Assembly (NCBI GenBank): GCA_903896775.1
Contig: CAITZE010000436.1
Span: 1-6,071, forward strand
Reading direction: 5' to 3'
From: an uncultured bacterium
Lineage (GTDB): Bacteria > Pseudomonadota > Alphaproteobacteria > Rhodospirillales > Rhodospirillaceae
Length of the DNA: 6,071 nt
Shown here: piece after piece, positions 1 through 5,647 of the stretch
How the letters are laid out: each line of letters opens with the position of its first letter
How positions within the stretch are numbered: position 1 is the first letter of the stretch
Notes under the pieces: generated by a model
Seen by the model: the letters and a program-made list of their open reading frames with translations, nothing else
Told to the model about the DNA's origin: nothing
The model's database searches: none
Position numbers and translations under genes: made by a program

Positions 1-784
1 CTTTGCGGAACATGTTGAGTCCCTTGCGCGCATCCAGCAATGCGATGTCCTGCGGCGTCGAAACAATGACGGCGCCTGCGAGTGGCACCCGCTGCGACAT
101 TGTCAGCTGGGTATCGCCGGTGCCAGGTGGCATGTCCACGATCATGATGTCGAGTTCGCCCCATGCGACGTCACGGAGCATTTGCTCAAGCGCGCCCATC
201 ACCATCGGACCGCGCCAGACGATGGGATTGTCTTCGGCGATCATGAAGCCGATCGACATCACTTTGACGCCGTGATTCTCGAGTGGGAAAACGCGTTTGC
301 CGTCTGAGTTTGGTTTTTGCCCGGCGAGACCCATCATGCGCGGCATGGACGGCCCGAAAATATCGGCGTCGAACATCGCGACTTTGCGACCTTGCCGTGC
401 GAAGGCCACCGCAAGGTTTGCTGCTGTCGTTGATTTTCCGACGCCGCCTTTGCCGGACGCGACGGCAACGATATAGCGCACACCCGGCAACGCGATGAGT
501 TCGCGTCCGCCTTTCGGCGCGGCTTTTTCCTTTTCCGCCTCAGCCGTCATGACGGCCGTGACCGATTGAACACCGGGAAGAGCGTAAACAGCTTTTTCGG
601 CGGCGGCACGGACGGGTTCCAGGCGGGGACCATCTTTCGCCGGCACCTCCAAGGTGAATGTGACATGGCCGCCCTTAATGAGGACATCGCGCACCCAACC
701 GCGCGCTACGACATCCAGGCCGCCAGTGCCTGAGTCGATGGCTTTCAGCGCTTCCGTGATCTGCTGCTGGGTTACTTCGGCCAT
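1..784 (-). CDS. mrp: Mrp/ApbC-family iron-sulfur cluster carrier ATPase, C-terminus cut by window edge
   Basis: Seen: an open frame reads leftward from an ATG at 784-782 to the window edge, giving 261 residues with no stop. An AGAGG ribosome-binding site (complement of 792-796) lies 7 nt upstream of the ATG. Residues about 5-80 form a MIP18/DUF59 domain (FTLEVPA, LPGVQSV). The P-loop NTPase core follows: the deviant Walker A GKGGVGKST at 111-119, DAD at 139-141, and the Walker B/switch VDMPPGTGD at 216-224. Known: Mrp/ApbC/NBP35 proteins are cytosolic dimeric ATPases that bind and pass on Fe-S clusters. Family members are usually about 350-390 aa, so roughly 100 residues are missing to the left, including the region where a CxxC motif would bind the cluster. 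The gene is divergent from hflK, with 255 bp between the two starts. No odd residues are seen. Assignment to the family is firm; the exact client proteins cannot be told. Confidence 0.95.
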   Translation of the reverse strand, partial: MAEVTQQQITEALKAIDSGTGGLDVVARGWVRDVLIKGGHVTFTLEVPAKDGPRLEPVRAAAEKAVYALPGVQSVTAVMTAEAEKEKAAPKGGRELIALPGVRYIVAVASGKGGVGKSTTAANLAVAFARQGRKVAMFDADIFGPSMPRMMGLAGQKPNSDGKRVFPLENHGVKVMSIGFMIAEDNPIVWRGPMVMGALEQMLRDVAWGELDIMIVDMPPGTGDTQLTMSQRVPLAGAVIVSTPQDIALLDARKGLNMFRK

Positions 785-899
785 GGACCCTGCCTCTTTT
801 TGAATATGGCGCACTCGTCACTTGAAAATGCCGTTCCCGTACCGAAATAAGGGGTGCGGGCGACCGGCCTGTCGTTAGGGGCTAAAATTGAAGCCAATA

Positions 900-909
900 G
901 AAGGCCTTC
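900..909. repeat. 10-bp perfect palindrome upstream of the hflK promoter
   Basis: GAAGGCCTTC reads the same on both strands. It is framed by AGCC at 892-895 and GGCT at 912-915, which extends it into an imperfect inverted repeat with unequal spacers of 4 and 2 nt. It ends 9 bp before the -35 element of the hflK promoter, where an activator or a regulator of the divergent pair could bind. No known operator is recognised, and a 10-bp palindrome can arise by chance. Confidence 0.35.
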
Positions 910-918
910 GAGGCTACA

Positions 919-947
919 TTGCGACACAGGCGCGGTTGTCCTATAAC
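919..947 (+). promoter_or_regulatory. Predicted sigma70-type promoter for hflK-hflC(-degP)
   Basis: The -35 TTGCGA (919-924) and the -10 TATAAC (942-947) are separated by exactly 17 bp, the optimal spacing. The -10 matches TATAAT at five of six positions; the -35 keeps TTG and the final A. Transcription would start near 954, giving a leader of about 86 nt before the hflK TTG. It is the best promoter match in the divergent region and correctly oriented. It does not look like the heat-shock (RpoH) consensus, although the downstream genes are protein quality-control genes. Confidence 0.55.
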
Positions 948-983
948 CAAATTAGGCAATCTAAACAGACCCATTCATAACAA

Positions 984-1003
984 GCCGGGGTCCGGTTCCC
1001 GGC
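984..1003 (+). promoter_or_regulatory. GC-rich hairpin in the hflK leader
   Basis: GCCGGG at 984-989 can pair with CCCGGC at 998-1003, with an 8-nt loop that may close further by a G-U pair. It lies inside the predicted transcript, about 24 nt before the AAGGA ribosome-binding site at 1027-1031. No run of T follows, so it is not an intrinsic terminator. It might affect translation or stability of the hflKC message. No riboswitch class is recognised. Confidence 0.35.
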
Positions 1004-1026
1004 CCGTGCCATTGCCGGGGCAGGCG

Positions 1027-1042
1027 AAGGATTAATCCATTG
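1027..1042 (+). promoter_or_regulatory. Ribosome-binding site that fixes the TTG start of hflK
   Basis: AAGGA at 1027-1031 lies 8 nt before TTG at 1040-1042. The frame stays open upstream to a TAA at 962-964 but contains no ATG or GTG, so TTG is the only sensible start. The encoded N-terminus (FYKQQGGGPWG after the initiator) corresponds to the start of alphaproteobacterial HflK proteins, which open with a few residues and then a Gly/PWG-rich stretch. Confidence 0.8.
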
Positions 1043-2203
1043 TTTTATAAACAACAAGGCGGCGGCCCCTGGGGCGGCGGTGGCGGCGGCGGCGGTGGCG
1101 GTCCATGGGGCAGCGGCGGCGGGGGTAATAATAATCCCTGGGGCGGGCGCGACCGTGGCGGCAATACGCCTCCTCCCGACCTTGAAGAGATGCTGCGCCG
1201 TGGCCAGGACCGTCTGCGGCGGATGATGCCGGGCGGCTTCGGCAACCTGAGAAGCGTTTGGCTCCTGGCGGCTTTGATCTTGGTGTTCTGGGGTGTCAGC
1301 GGATTTTACCGCGTGCAGCCCGATGAACAGGGCGTCGAGCTCTTGTTCGGCAAATACGTCAAGACCACCCAACCAGGTTTGAACTACTGGTTTCCGACGC
1401 CTATCGGCGAAGTGATCCGCCCCAAAGTGACACAGACCAATCAGGTCACCGTTGGGTTCCGTGGGTCGGGCGCCAATATCCGTGAAGTCCCGCAAGAGAG
1501 CCATATCCTCGCCGGCGACCAAAATATCGCCGACATTCAGTTTGTGGTGCAGTGGCGTATCCGCGAGGCCGGCAACTTCCTCTTCAATATGCGTGACCCC
1601 GAACTGACTGTGAAAGCCGCAGCCGAAAGCGCATTGCGTGAAGTCGTTGGGCGCAATCCCTTACAGGCAGTCATGACGAACCAGCGTGATTCGATCGCGC
1701 AAGAGTCGCGTGATCTGCTGCAGTCCATCATGGACGGCTACAATGCCGGCGTGACGATCCTCGATCTGCGTATTCAGAAGGCTGATCCGCCCAAGGAAGT
1801 GATCGACGCTTTCAACGATGTGCAGCGAGCGAAGCAGGACGAAGAACGCCTGCGCAATGAAGCGTTGGCCTATCGCAATGACATCGTGCCGCGCGCCAAG
1901 GGTGAAGCCGCCCGCATGGTGCAGAATGCGACCGCTGAAAAAGAAAAGCTGGTGAAGGAAGCCGAAGGTCAAGCGGCACGCTTCACGGCCTTCTATCAGA
2001 CCTATGCCGCTAACAAAGACATCACCACGCGGCGCATGTATCTGGAAACGATGCAGGAAGTGCTCAGCAAGTCGCAAAAAGTGATCATCGACGAAAACAG
2101 TAAAGGCTCAGGCGTTGTGCCTTACCTGCCGCTGCCCGAGATTGCCAAGAAGAGTGCTCCGCAAGTTCAGCCTCAATCGCAATCGCAGGGAGGCGCACAA
2201 TGA
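1040..2203 (+). CDS. hflK: HflK, SPFH/band 7 membrane subunit of the FtsH modulator complex
   Basis: Known role: HflK and HflC form a large SPFH assembly in the inner membrane that encloses hexamers of the FtsH AAA+ protease and modulates its access to membrane substrates. Seen in the 387-aa protein: a Gly-rich, PWG-containing cytoplasmic N-terminus (7-41); PDLEEMLRRGQDRLR (46-60), typical of alphaproteobacterial HflK; one transmembrane segment at about 73-90; an SPFH/PHB domain from about 91 (FYRVQPDEQGVELLFGK) to about 275, with GLNYWFPTPI and ILAGDQNIADI; and an Ala/Glu/Lys-rich coiled coil at about 265-345. The tail is Gln/Ser/Gly-rich. Length is near that of E. coli HflK. The start is TTG. 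The stop overlaps the hflC start (ATGA, 2200-2203), which implies translational coupling and equal subunit supply. Identity is secure, since HflK is distinguished from HflC by its longer Gly-rich N-terminus. Confidence 0.97.
   Translation: MFYKQQGGGPWGGGGGGGGGGPWGSGGGGNNNPWGGRDRGGNTPPPDLEEMLRRGQDRLRRMMPGGFGNLRSVWLLAALILVFWGVSGFYRVQPDEQGVELLFGKYVKTTQPGLNYWFPTPIGEVIRPKVTQTNQVTVGFRGSGANIREVPQESHILAGDQNIADIQFVVQWRIREAGNFLFNMRDPELTVKAAAESALREVVGRNPLQAVMTNQRDSIAQESRDLLQSIMDGYNAGVTILDLRIQKADPPKEVIDAFNDVQRAKQDEERLRNEALAYRNDIVPRAKGEAARMVQNATAEKEKLVKEAEGQAARFTAFYQTYAANKDITTRRMYLETMQEVLSKSQKVIIDENSKGSGVVPYLPLPEIAKKSAPQVQPQSQSQGGAQ
1058..1156 (+). repeat. Low-complexity GGC/GGT tract encoding the Gly/PWG-rich HflK N-terminus
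   Basis: Codons 7-39 of hflK are almost all Gly, broken by three PWG motifs at residues 10-12, 22-24 and 33-35, and a short Asn run (30-32). Ten consecutive Gly codons run from 1073 to 1102. Gly/PWG-rich N-termini are common in HflK of alphaproteobacteria. The tract is prone to slippage in replication and in sequencing, so its length may vary between strains. Confidence 0.85.
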
Positions 2204-3060
2204 ACTCGCGTTTCATCTTAGGCCTGTTGTTCGTGGTGGCTGTTCTGCTCGTCGCGTCAGGCGCGTTGTTCACCGTGCATCAAACTCAACAAGCTTTGGT
2301 GCTGCAGTTCGGCGAGCCGAAGAGCGTGATCGCCGAGCCCGGTCTGCATTTCAAAGTGCCATTGATCCAGGACGTTTACTACTACGACTCGCGCATCCTC
2401 GATCTTGATCCGCAAGGGCAGGATATGTCCCTCGTCGATCAGCGGCGCATCAACGTCGACTCTTTTGCCCGTTATAAAATCGTCGATCCGTTGAAATTCT
2501 ATCAGACGGTTCTGACCGAGACGGCGTTCCGCGATCGTTTCGGCAACATCCTGAACGGCAGCGTCCGCGACGCTTTGGGCCGTACCGATCTTGCCGATGT
2601 CTTGGGTGCGAAACGTCAAGACGTCATGAACGAAATCACGCAGGCGGTCAGCCGCCGCGCTGAAGAGTTTGGCATCAAGGTGGTCGAGGTCCGCATCGGA
2701 CGCACCGAGCTCACCGCCGATACGACAGCCGCTACCTATAATCGTATGCGGTCTGATCGTATGGCCGAAGCTGCGGATTTCCGTGGCCGCGGCCAGGAAC
2801 AGAAATCGCGCATTGAAGCCGACGCAGATCGCGAGCGGACCGTCATCATTGCGGAAGCCGAAAAAGAGTCGCAGACGTTGTTGGGTGACGGCGAAGCCGA
2901 AAGCCGTCGCATCCTGAACGCGGCGCAAGGCAAGGACGCGGAATTCTACGCTTTCTTCCGGTCCATGGAGGCTTATCGCGGCGCTCTGGGTGACGGCACC
3001 ACTATGGTGCTTTCGCCGAATTCTGAGTTCTTTAAGTACTTCAATAAGATGGGCAAATAA
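2200..3060 (+). CDS. hflC: HflC, SPFH/band 7 partner subunit of HflK
   Basis: This is the second subunit of the HflKC complex that encloses FtsH in the inner membrane; despite an old protease annotation, the family is not thought to be proteolytic. Seen in 286 aa: an N-terminal transmembrane segment at about 5-24; an SPFH domain starting HQTQQALVLQFGEP (27-40) with GLHFKVPLIQDV (48-59); a charged helical region NRMRSDRMAEAADFRGRG (181-198) and coiled coil to about 245; and the HflC C-terminal signature VLSPNSEFFKYF (270-281). Start choice: ATG at 2200 overlaps the hflK stop by 4 bp and has GGGAGG (2188-2193) 6 nt upstream. Length is close to the usual 290-330 aa. The UPF0057/DUF2065-like small gene often found after hflC is absent here; only 81 bp separate it from degP. 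Confidence 0.97.
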   Translation: MNSRFILGLLFVVAVLLVASGALFTVHQTQQALVLQFGEPKSVIAEPGLHFKVPLIQDVYYYDSRILDLDPQGQDMSLVDQRRINVDSFARYKIVDPLKFYQTVLTETAFRDRFGNILNGSVRDALGRTDLADVLGAKRQDVMNEITQAVSRRAEEFGIKVVEVRIGRTELTADTTAATYNRMRSDRMAEAADFRGRGQEQKSRIEADADRERTVIIAEAEKESQTLLGDGEAESRRILNAAQGKDAEFYAFFRSMEAYRGALGDGTTMVLSPNSEFFKYFNKMGK

Positions 3061-3126
3061 GCCGGTTTGAAGTGCCGCGCTCGCTTGAAGCGTGCAGATC
3101 GGTATCGTGCGGGATTGTCACGCGAC

Positions 3127-3144
3127 GAGGGAGAGCCAGCCTTG
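3127..3144 (+). promoter_or_regulatory. Ribosome-binding site that fixes the TTG start of degP
   Basis: GAGGGAG at 3127-3133 lies 8 nt before TTG at 3142-3144. Starting here yields a clean Sec signal peptide. The frame stays open upstream as far as the hflC stop codon, with other TTGs at 3067 and 3115, but these would place up to 25 mostly charged residues before the signal sequence and lack a good ribosome-binding site. Confidence 0.8.
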
Positions 3145-4647
3145 AAAATCATTTTGCGCCTAGCCGTTGCGGCCCTTGCGGCTGCTACTGTCATCTTGCC
3201 GGCGGAGGCGCGTAATGGGCCCGAAGGGTTTGCCGATCTTGCCGACCGGTTGAGTCCCGCGGTTGTCAATATTTCGACCAGTCAAATGGTCGAGCGCAAA
3301 AAGCCCGACGGCGATATTCCCTGGGATCAATTTTTCCCCGATCAACTCCAAAACCGTCGCGGCGGCAGCGGTGGCGGTGGTGACGCCCCGGACGGCGACG
3401 CGCCGGAAGGCAGCGCACCGCGCGGCAACGCGCCCAGCGGTAAACCCTCACGCCAACGCCAAACATCACTTGGCTCGGGATTTATCATCGATAAGGCCGG
3501 CTATATCGTTACTAACAACCATGTGATCGAGGATGCTGATCAGATTTCAGTGATCCTCGACGATGACACTGTATTGGAAGCTAAACTTATCGGCCGCGAC
3601 GAAAAGGTCGATATTGCGCTGCTGAAAGTCAACGCAAAGAAAGATTTGCCCACGGTTGCTTGGGGCAATTCCAATACCGCCCGTGTCGGCGATTGGGTTC
3701 TGGCTATCGGCAATCCCTTTGGACTGTCGGGTACTGTGACGACGGGCATTGTCTCGGCGCGCGCACGCGATATCAAAGCCGGTCAATACGACGACTTCAT
3801 TCAGACCGATGCGGCCATCAACCGCGGCAATTCCGGCGGACCGCTGTTCAATATGGACGGTCAGGTCATCGGCGTGAACACGGCGATCTTCTCGCCCTCG
3901 GGCGGCAGTGTCGGCATCGGCTTTGCAGCATCGTCCAACCTCGTGCGCCCGGTGCTGGAGGATTTGCGTAAATACGGCCGTACCCGTCGTGGCTGGATCG
4001 GCGTGCAGATCCAAAGCGTGACCGAAGAAATCGCTGTGAGCCTCGGCCTCGATAAAGCGCGCGGCGCGCTGGTGTCGCGTGTGACCGAGAATGGTCCGGC
4101 GGTCACATCGGGTATTGAATCATCCGACATCATCCTCAGCTTCGACGGTAAGCCCATCGACAAGATGGCGGAGCTTCCGCGTTTGGTCGCCGAAACCGGC
4201 ATCGATAAAACCGTCAATGTTCTGCTCTGGCGCAAAGGCCAGCAAAAAACGGTTAAGCTGAAGGTCGGCGAGCTGCGCGACGATAAGGAAAAAGCCGTGG
4301 CCAGTTTGGAGCCCGATGCGCCGACCCAGGAAGAAGTCAAAAAGACCGAAATCAAAGGGCTTGGCGTAACAGTTGTCGAGATCAGCGATGCGACCCGTGA
4401 GAAGTACGCGATCCCAGATAGTGTGCGCGGCTTGGTGGTGGTTGCTGTCGACGATCTCAGTGATGCGGCGCTGAAGGGCATTCGTGCCGGTGACGTCATT
4501 GATGAAATGCAGCAGACTCATATCGGTAGTGTCGCCGATGCCGAAGCTGCCCTTGGTCAGGCCAAACAGGCATCGCGGACGACGCTGCTGCTGCGCGTAA
4601 TGTCGGCCGGCACGATCCGCTATGTCGCAGTGAAGATGGCGGGTTAA
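3142..4647 (+). CDS. degP: DegP/HtrA (Do) family periplasmic serine endoprotease
   Basis: Known role: Do-type proteases degrade or hold misfolded envelope proteins in the periplasm. Seen, counted from the TTG at 3142 (501 aa): a Sec signal peptide of about 23 residues (MKIILRL, hydrophobic core, cleavage probably after AEA); a trypsin-like domain with His127 (TNNHV), Asp157 (DIALLKV) and Ser231 in GNSGGPLF; PDZ1 at about 285-375 (RGWIGVQIQ..., GALVSRV, ILSFDGKPI); and PDZ2 at about 405-497 (GLGVTVVEI, IRAGDVIDEM, TLLLRVMSAG). All triad residues are intact and the length is typical for a two-PDZ family member. Odd feature: the LA loop (about 45-108) carries a GxAPx tandem repeat. It lies 81 bp after hflC and is probably co-transcribed, linking membrane and periplasmic quality control. 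A longer start at 3067 (526 aa) is possible but unlikely. DegP and MucD/DegQ cannot be separated here. Confidence 0.96.
   Translation: MKIILRLAVAALAAATVILPAEARNGPEGFADLADRLSPAVVNISTSQMVERKKPDGDIPWDQFFPDQLQNRRGGSGGGGDAPDGDAPEGSAPRGNAPSGKPSRQRQTSLGSGFIIDKAGYIVTNNHVIEDADQISVILDDDTVLEAKLIGRDEKVDIALLKVNAKKDLPTVAWGNSNTARVGDWVLAIGNPFGLSGTVTTGIVSARARDIKAGQYDDFIQTDAAINRGNSGGPLFNMDGQVIGVNTAIFSPSGGSVGIGFAASSNLVRPVLEDLRKYGRTRRGWIGVQIQSVTEEIAVSLGLDKARGALVSRVTENGPAVTSGIESSDIILSFDGKPIDKMAELPRLVAETGIDKTVNVLLWRKGQQKTVKLKVGELRDDKEKAVASLEPDAPTQEEVKKTEIKGLGVTVVEISDATREKYAIPDSVRGLVVVAVDDLSDAALKGIRAGDVIDEMQQTHIGSVADAEAALGQAKQASRTTLLLRVMSAGTIRYVAVKMAG
3379..3438 (+). repeat. Four 15-bp tandem repeats encoding GxAPx in the DegP LA loop
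   Basis: Four consecutive 15-base units encode GDAPD, GDAPE, GSAPR and GNAPS (residues 80-99), followed by G-K-P. Third codon positions differ between units (GCC/GCG/GCA Ala, CCC/CCG Pro), so the repeat is diverged rather than freshly copied. A poly-Gly stretch (GGSGGGG, 74-80) precedes it. By position, between the NIST strand and TSLGSGFIID, it falls in loop LA, the flexible loop that governs oligomer contacts in E. coli DegP. Confidence 0.85.
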
Positions 4648-4662
4648 GCCCCGGCGCTGCCC

Positions 4663-5109
4663 ATGCGTGTCGATTTCTATCATCTGCAGACGTCGCCGGT
4701 TGAGCGAGCCCTGCCTCAGCTTTTGGAGCGCGTGCTGGCTGGTGGTCATCGCGCGGTTGTCATGGCGGCTTCAGAAGACCGCATCGAAGCTTTAGCCAAT
4801 CTTCTGTGGACCTACGATCCCAACACCTGGCTGCCGCATGGAACGGTCAAAGACGGCTTTGCGGCCGATCAGCCCATTTGGCTGACGGACCGGGAAGAAA
4901 ACCCCAATAGCGCGCGAATGCTGGTTTTGACCGACGGCATGGCCTCAAGCCGCATGAGCGATTTCGACCGCTGCCTCGACCTGTTTGATGGCAACAGTCC
5001 CGAGGCCACGACGGCCGCCCGGGAACGCTGGGCCGCTGCCAAGGCTGCCGGCCACGAAATGCACTATTGGCAGCAGACCGATAGCGGTTGGAAAGAGCAG
5101 GGGGCGTAA
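4663..5109 (+). CDS. holC: DNA polymerase III subunit chi (HolC)
   Basis: Known role: chi pairs with psi in the clamp-loader assembly and binds the C-terminal tail of SSB, helping the polymerase III holoenzyme work on SSB-coated DNA and displace primase. Seen in 148 aa: the HolC opening VDFYHL (3-8), LERVLAGGHRAVV (21-33), LLWTYDPNTWLPHG (47-60), QPIWLT (70-75), and an acidic/aromatic C-terminus (FDRCLDLFDGN at 101-111, AKAAGHEMHYWQQ at 126-138) typical of alphaproteobacterial chi. Length is normal. The ATG lies 15 bp after the degP stop with no clear Shine-Dalgarno in the C-rich gap, so translation may depend on ribosomes finishing degP. Many alphaproteobacteria have pepA upstream of holC, which here is replaced by degP. 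Psi (HolD) is not seen and is often unrecognisable outside gammaproteobacteria. Confidence 0.93.
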   Translation: MRVDFYHLQTSPVERALPQLLERVLAGGHRAVVMAASEDRIEALANLLWTYDPNTWLPHGTVKDGFAADQPIWLTDREENPNSARMLVLTDGMASSRMSDFDRCLDLFDGNSPEATTAARERWAAAKAAGHEMHYWQQTDSGWKEQGA

Positions 5110-5125
5110 GCCTTCGCCGACCCGG

Positions 5126-5154
5126 TTGCATGGGCCGCGTGGCTTGTCTATAAA
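5126..5154 (+). promoter_or_regulatory. Predicted sigma70-type promoter for ndk(-purN)
   Basis: The -35 TTGCAT (5126-5131) and -10 TATAAA (5149-5154) are spaced by 17 bp in the 94-bp gap between holC and ndk. The -10 matches five of six consensus bases; the -35 keeps only TTG. Transcription would start near 5161, leaving a leader of about 43 nt. Its layout mirrors the hflK promoter at 919-947. No terminator separates it from holC, so ndk may also receive read-through transcription. Confidence 0.5.
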
Positions 5155-5203
5155 CCCGCCAACTTTCGCGATTTCTGCAACGACCTTAAGGATTCTGATT
5201 TCC

Positions 5204-5626
5204 ATGGCCCTCGAACGCACTTTCTCGATCATTAAGCCCGATGCCACCCGCCGCAACCTGACCGGCAAGGTCAACGCTCTGCTGGAAGCTGGTGGCCTGC
5301 GTATCGTCGCTCAGAAGCGCATCCATTTGACCAAAGCTCAGGCCGAAACCTTCTACGGCGTGCACAAAGAACGTCCGTTCTTTAATGACCTGGTAAAGTT
5401 CATGACCTCGGGCCCGATCGTCGCCCAAATCCTGGAAGGCGAAAACGCCGTTGCCCGTAACCGCGAAATTATGGGCGCGACCAACCCCGCCAATGCCGCC
5501 GAAGGCACCATCCGCAAGACTTTCGCGGAATCCATCGAAGCCAATTCGGCGCACGGCTCGGACTCTGCCGAGAACGCCGCGATCGAAATCGCGTTCTTCT
5601 TCTCTGGCCTCGAGATCGTCGGCTAA
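5204..5626 (+). CDS. ndk: Nucleoside diphosphate kinase
   Basis: It transfers the gamma phosphate of ATP to (deoxy)nucleoside diphosphates through a phospho-histidine intermediate, balancing NTP and dNTP pools in the cytoplasm. Seen in 140 aa, the usual bacterial length: the N-terminus ERTFSIIKPDA with Lys11, Tyr51, Phe59, Arg87, Thr93, Arg104, Asn114 and the catalytic His117 in NSAHGSDS. All nucleotide-binding and catalytic positions expected for the family are present. The start is ATG at 5204 with AAGGA (5188-5192) 11 nt upstream, a slightly long spacing. The frame is open far upstream into holC, but those starts overlap holC and do not match the family. It has its own probable promoter and is followed by purN after 21 bp, so the two likely form a nucleotide-metabolism transcription unit. 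Confidence 0.98.
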   Translation: MALERTFSIIKPDATRRNLTGKVNALLEAGGLRIVAQKRIHLTKAQAETFYGVHKERPFFNDLVKFMTSGPIVAQILEGENAVARNREIMGATNPANAAEGTIRKTFAESIEANSAHGSDSAENAAIEIAFFFSGLEIVG

Positions 5627-5647
5627 TTCAGCCGCGGAGGGACGACC

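Larger units (their letters stand above)
785..1039. other. Divergent intergenic region between mrp and hflK
   Basis: These 255 bp separate the mrp and hflK start codons. They hold a promoter facing hflK (919-947), a 10-bp palindrome just upstream of it (900-909), a GC-rich hairpin in the hflK leader (984-1003) and ribosome-binding sites for both genes. I found no convincing sigma70-like promoter for mrp on the minus strand, so its transcription start is unassigned. No tRNA, known small RNA or small ORF with a good ribosome-binding site is recognised here. Confidence 0.7.

Noticed and set aside
3..498. Plus-strand open frames of 90 and 71 aa at the left edge
   Set aside because: They are antisense to mrp, whose P-loop and Walker B motifs prove the minus strand is coding here.
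821..843. CTTGAA resembling a heat-shock -35 in the mrp-hflK gap
   Set aside because: The nearest -10-like bases (CCCGTA at 836-841) are only 9 bp away, and the site is about 200 bp from hflK; a sigma70-like promoter lies closer.
941..1522. 193-aa minus-strand open frame opposite hflK and its promoter
   Set aside because: It lies antisense to a clear hflK, is Ala/Pro-rich where hflK is Gly-rich (a complement effect), and has no recognisable domain.
2257..2928. 223-aa minus-strand open frame opposite hflC
   Set aside because: Antisense shadow of a conserved coding gene; its composition follows from hflC codon usage and it shows no family motif.
3070..3115. Possible hairpin or terminator between hflC and degP
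   Set aside because: Only short imperfect complementary pieces (for example CGCTT/AAGCG with a 1-nt loop) and no T-tract follow.
3861..4499. 212-aa minus-strand open frame opposite degP, and a 209-aa one at 4120-4749
   Set aside because: Both overlap the PDZ region of degP on the opposite strand, overlap each other, and are Ser/Thr- or Arg/Leu-rich shadows without motifs.
5101..5125. GGCG...CGCC inverted repeat after holC as a terminator
   Set aside because: The stem is only 4 bp and no run of T follows it.
4985..5203. 73-codon N-terminal extension of ndk
   Set aside because: The frame is open but overlaps holC; ndk family length, the motif position and the 5188-5192 ribosome-binding site support ATG at 5204.
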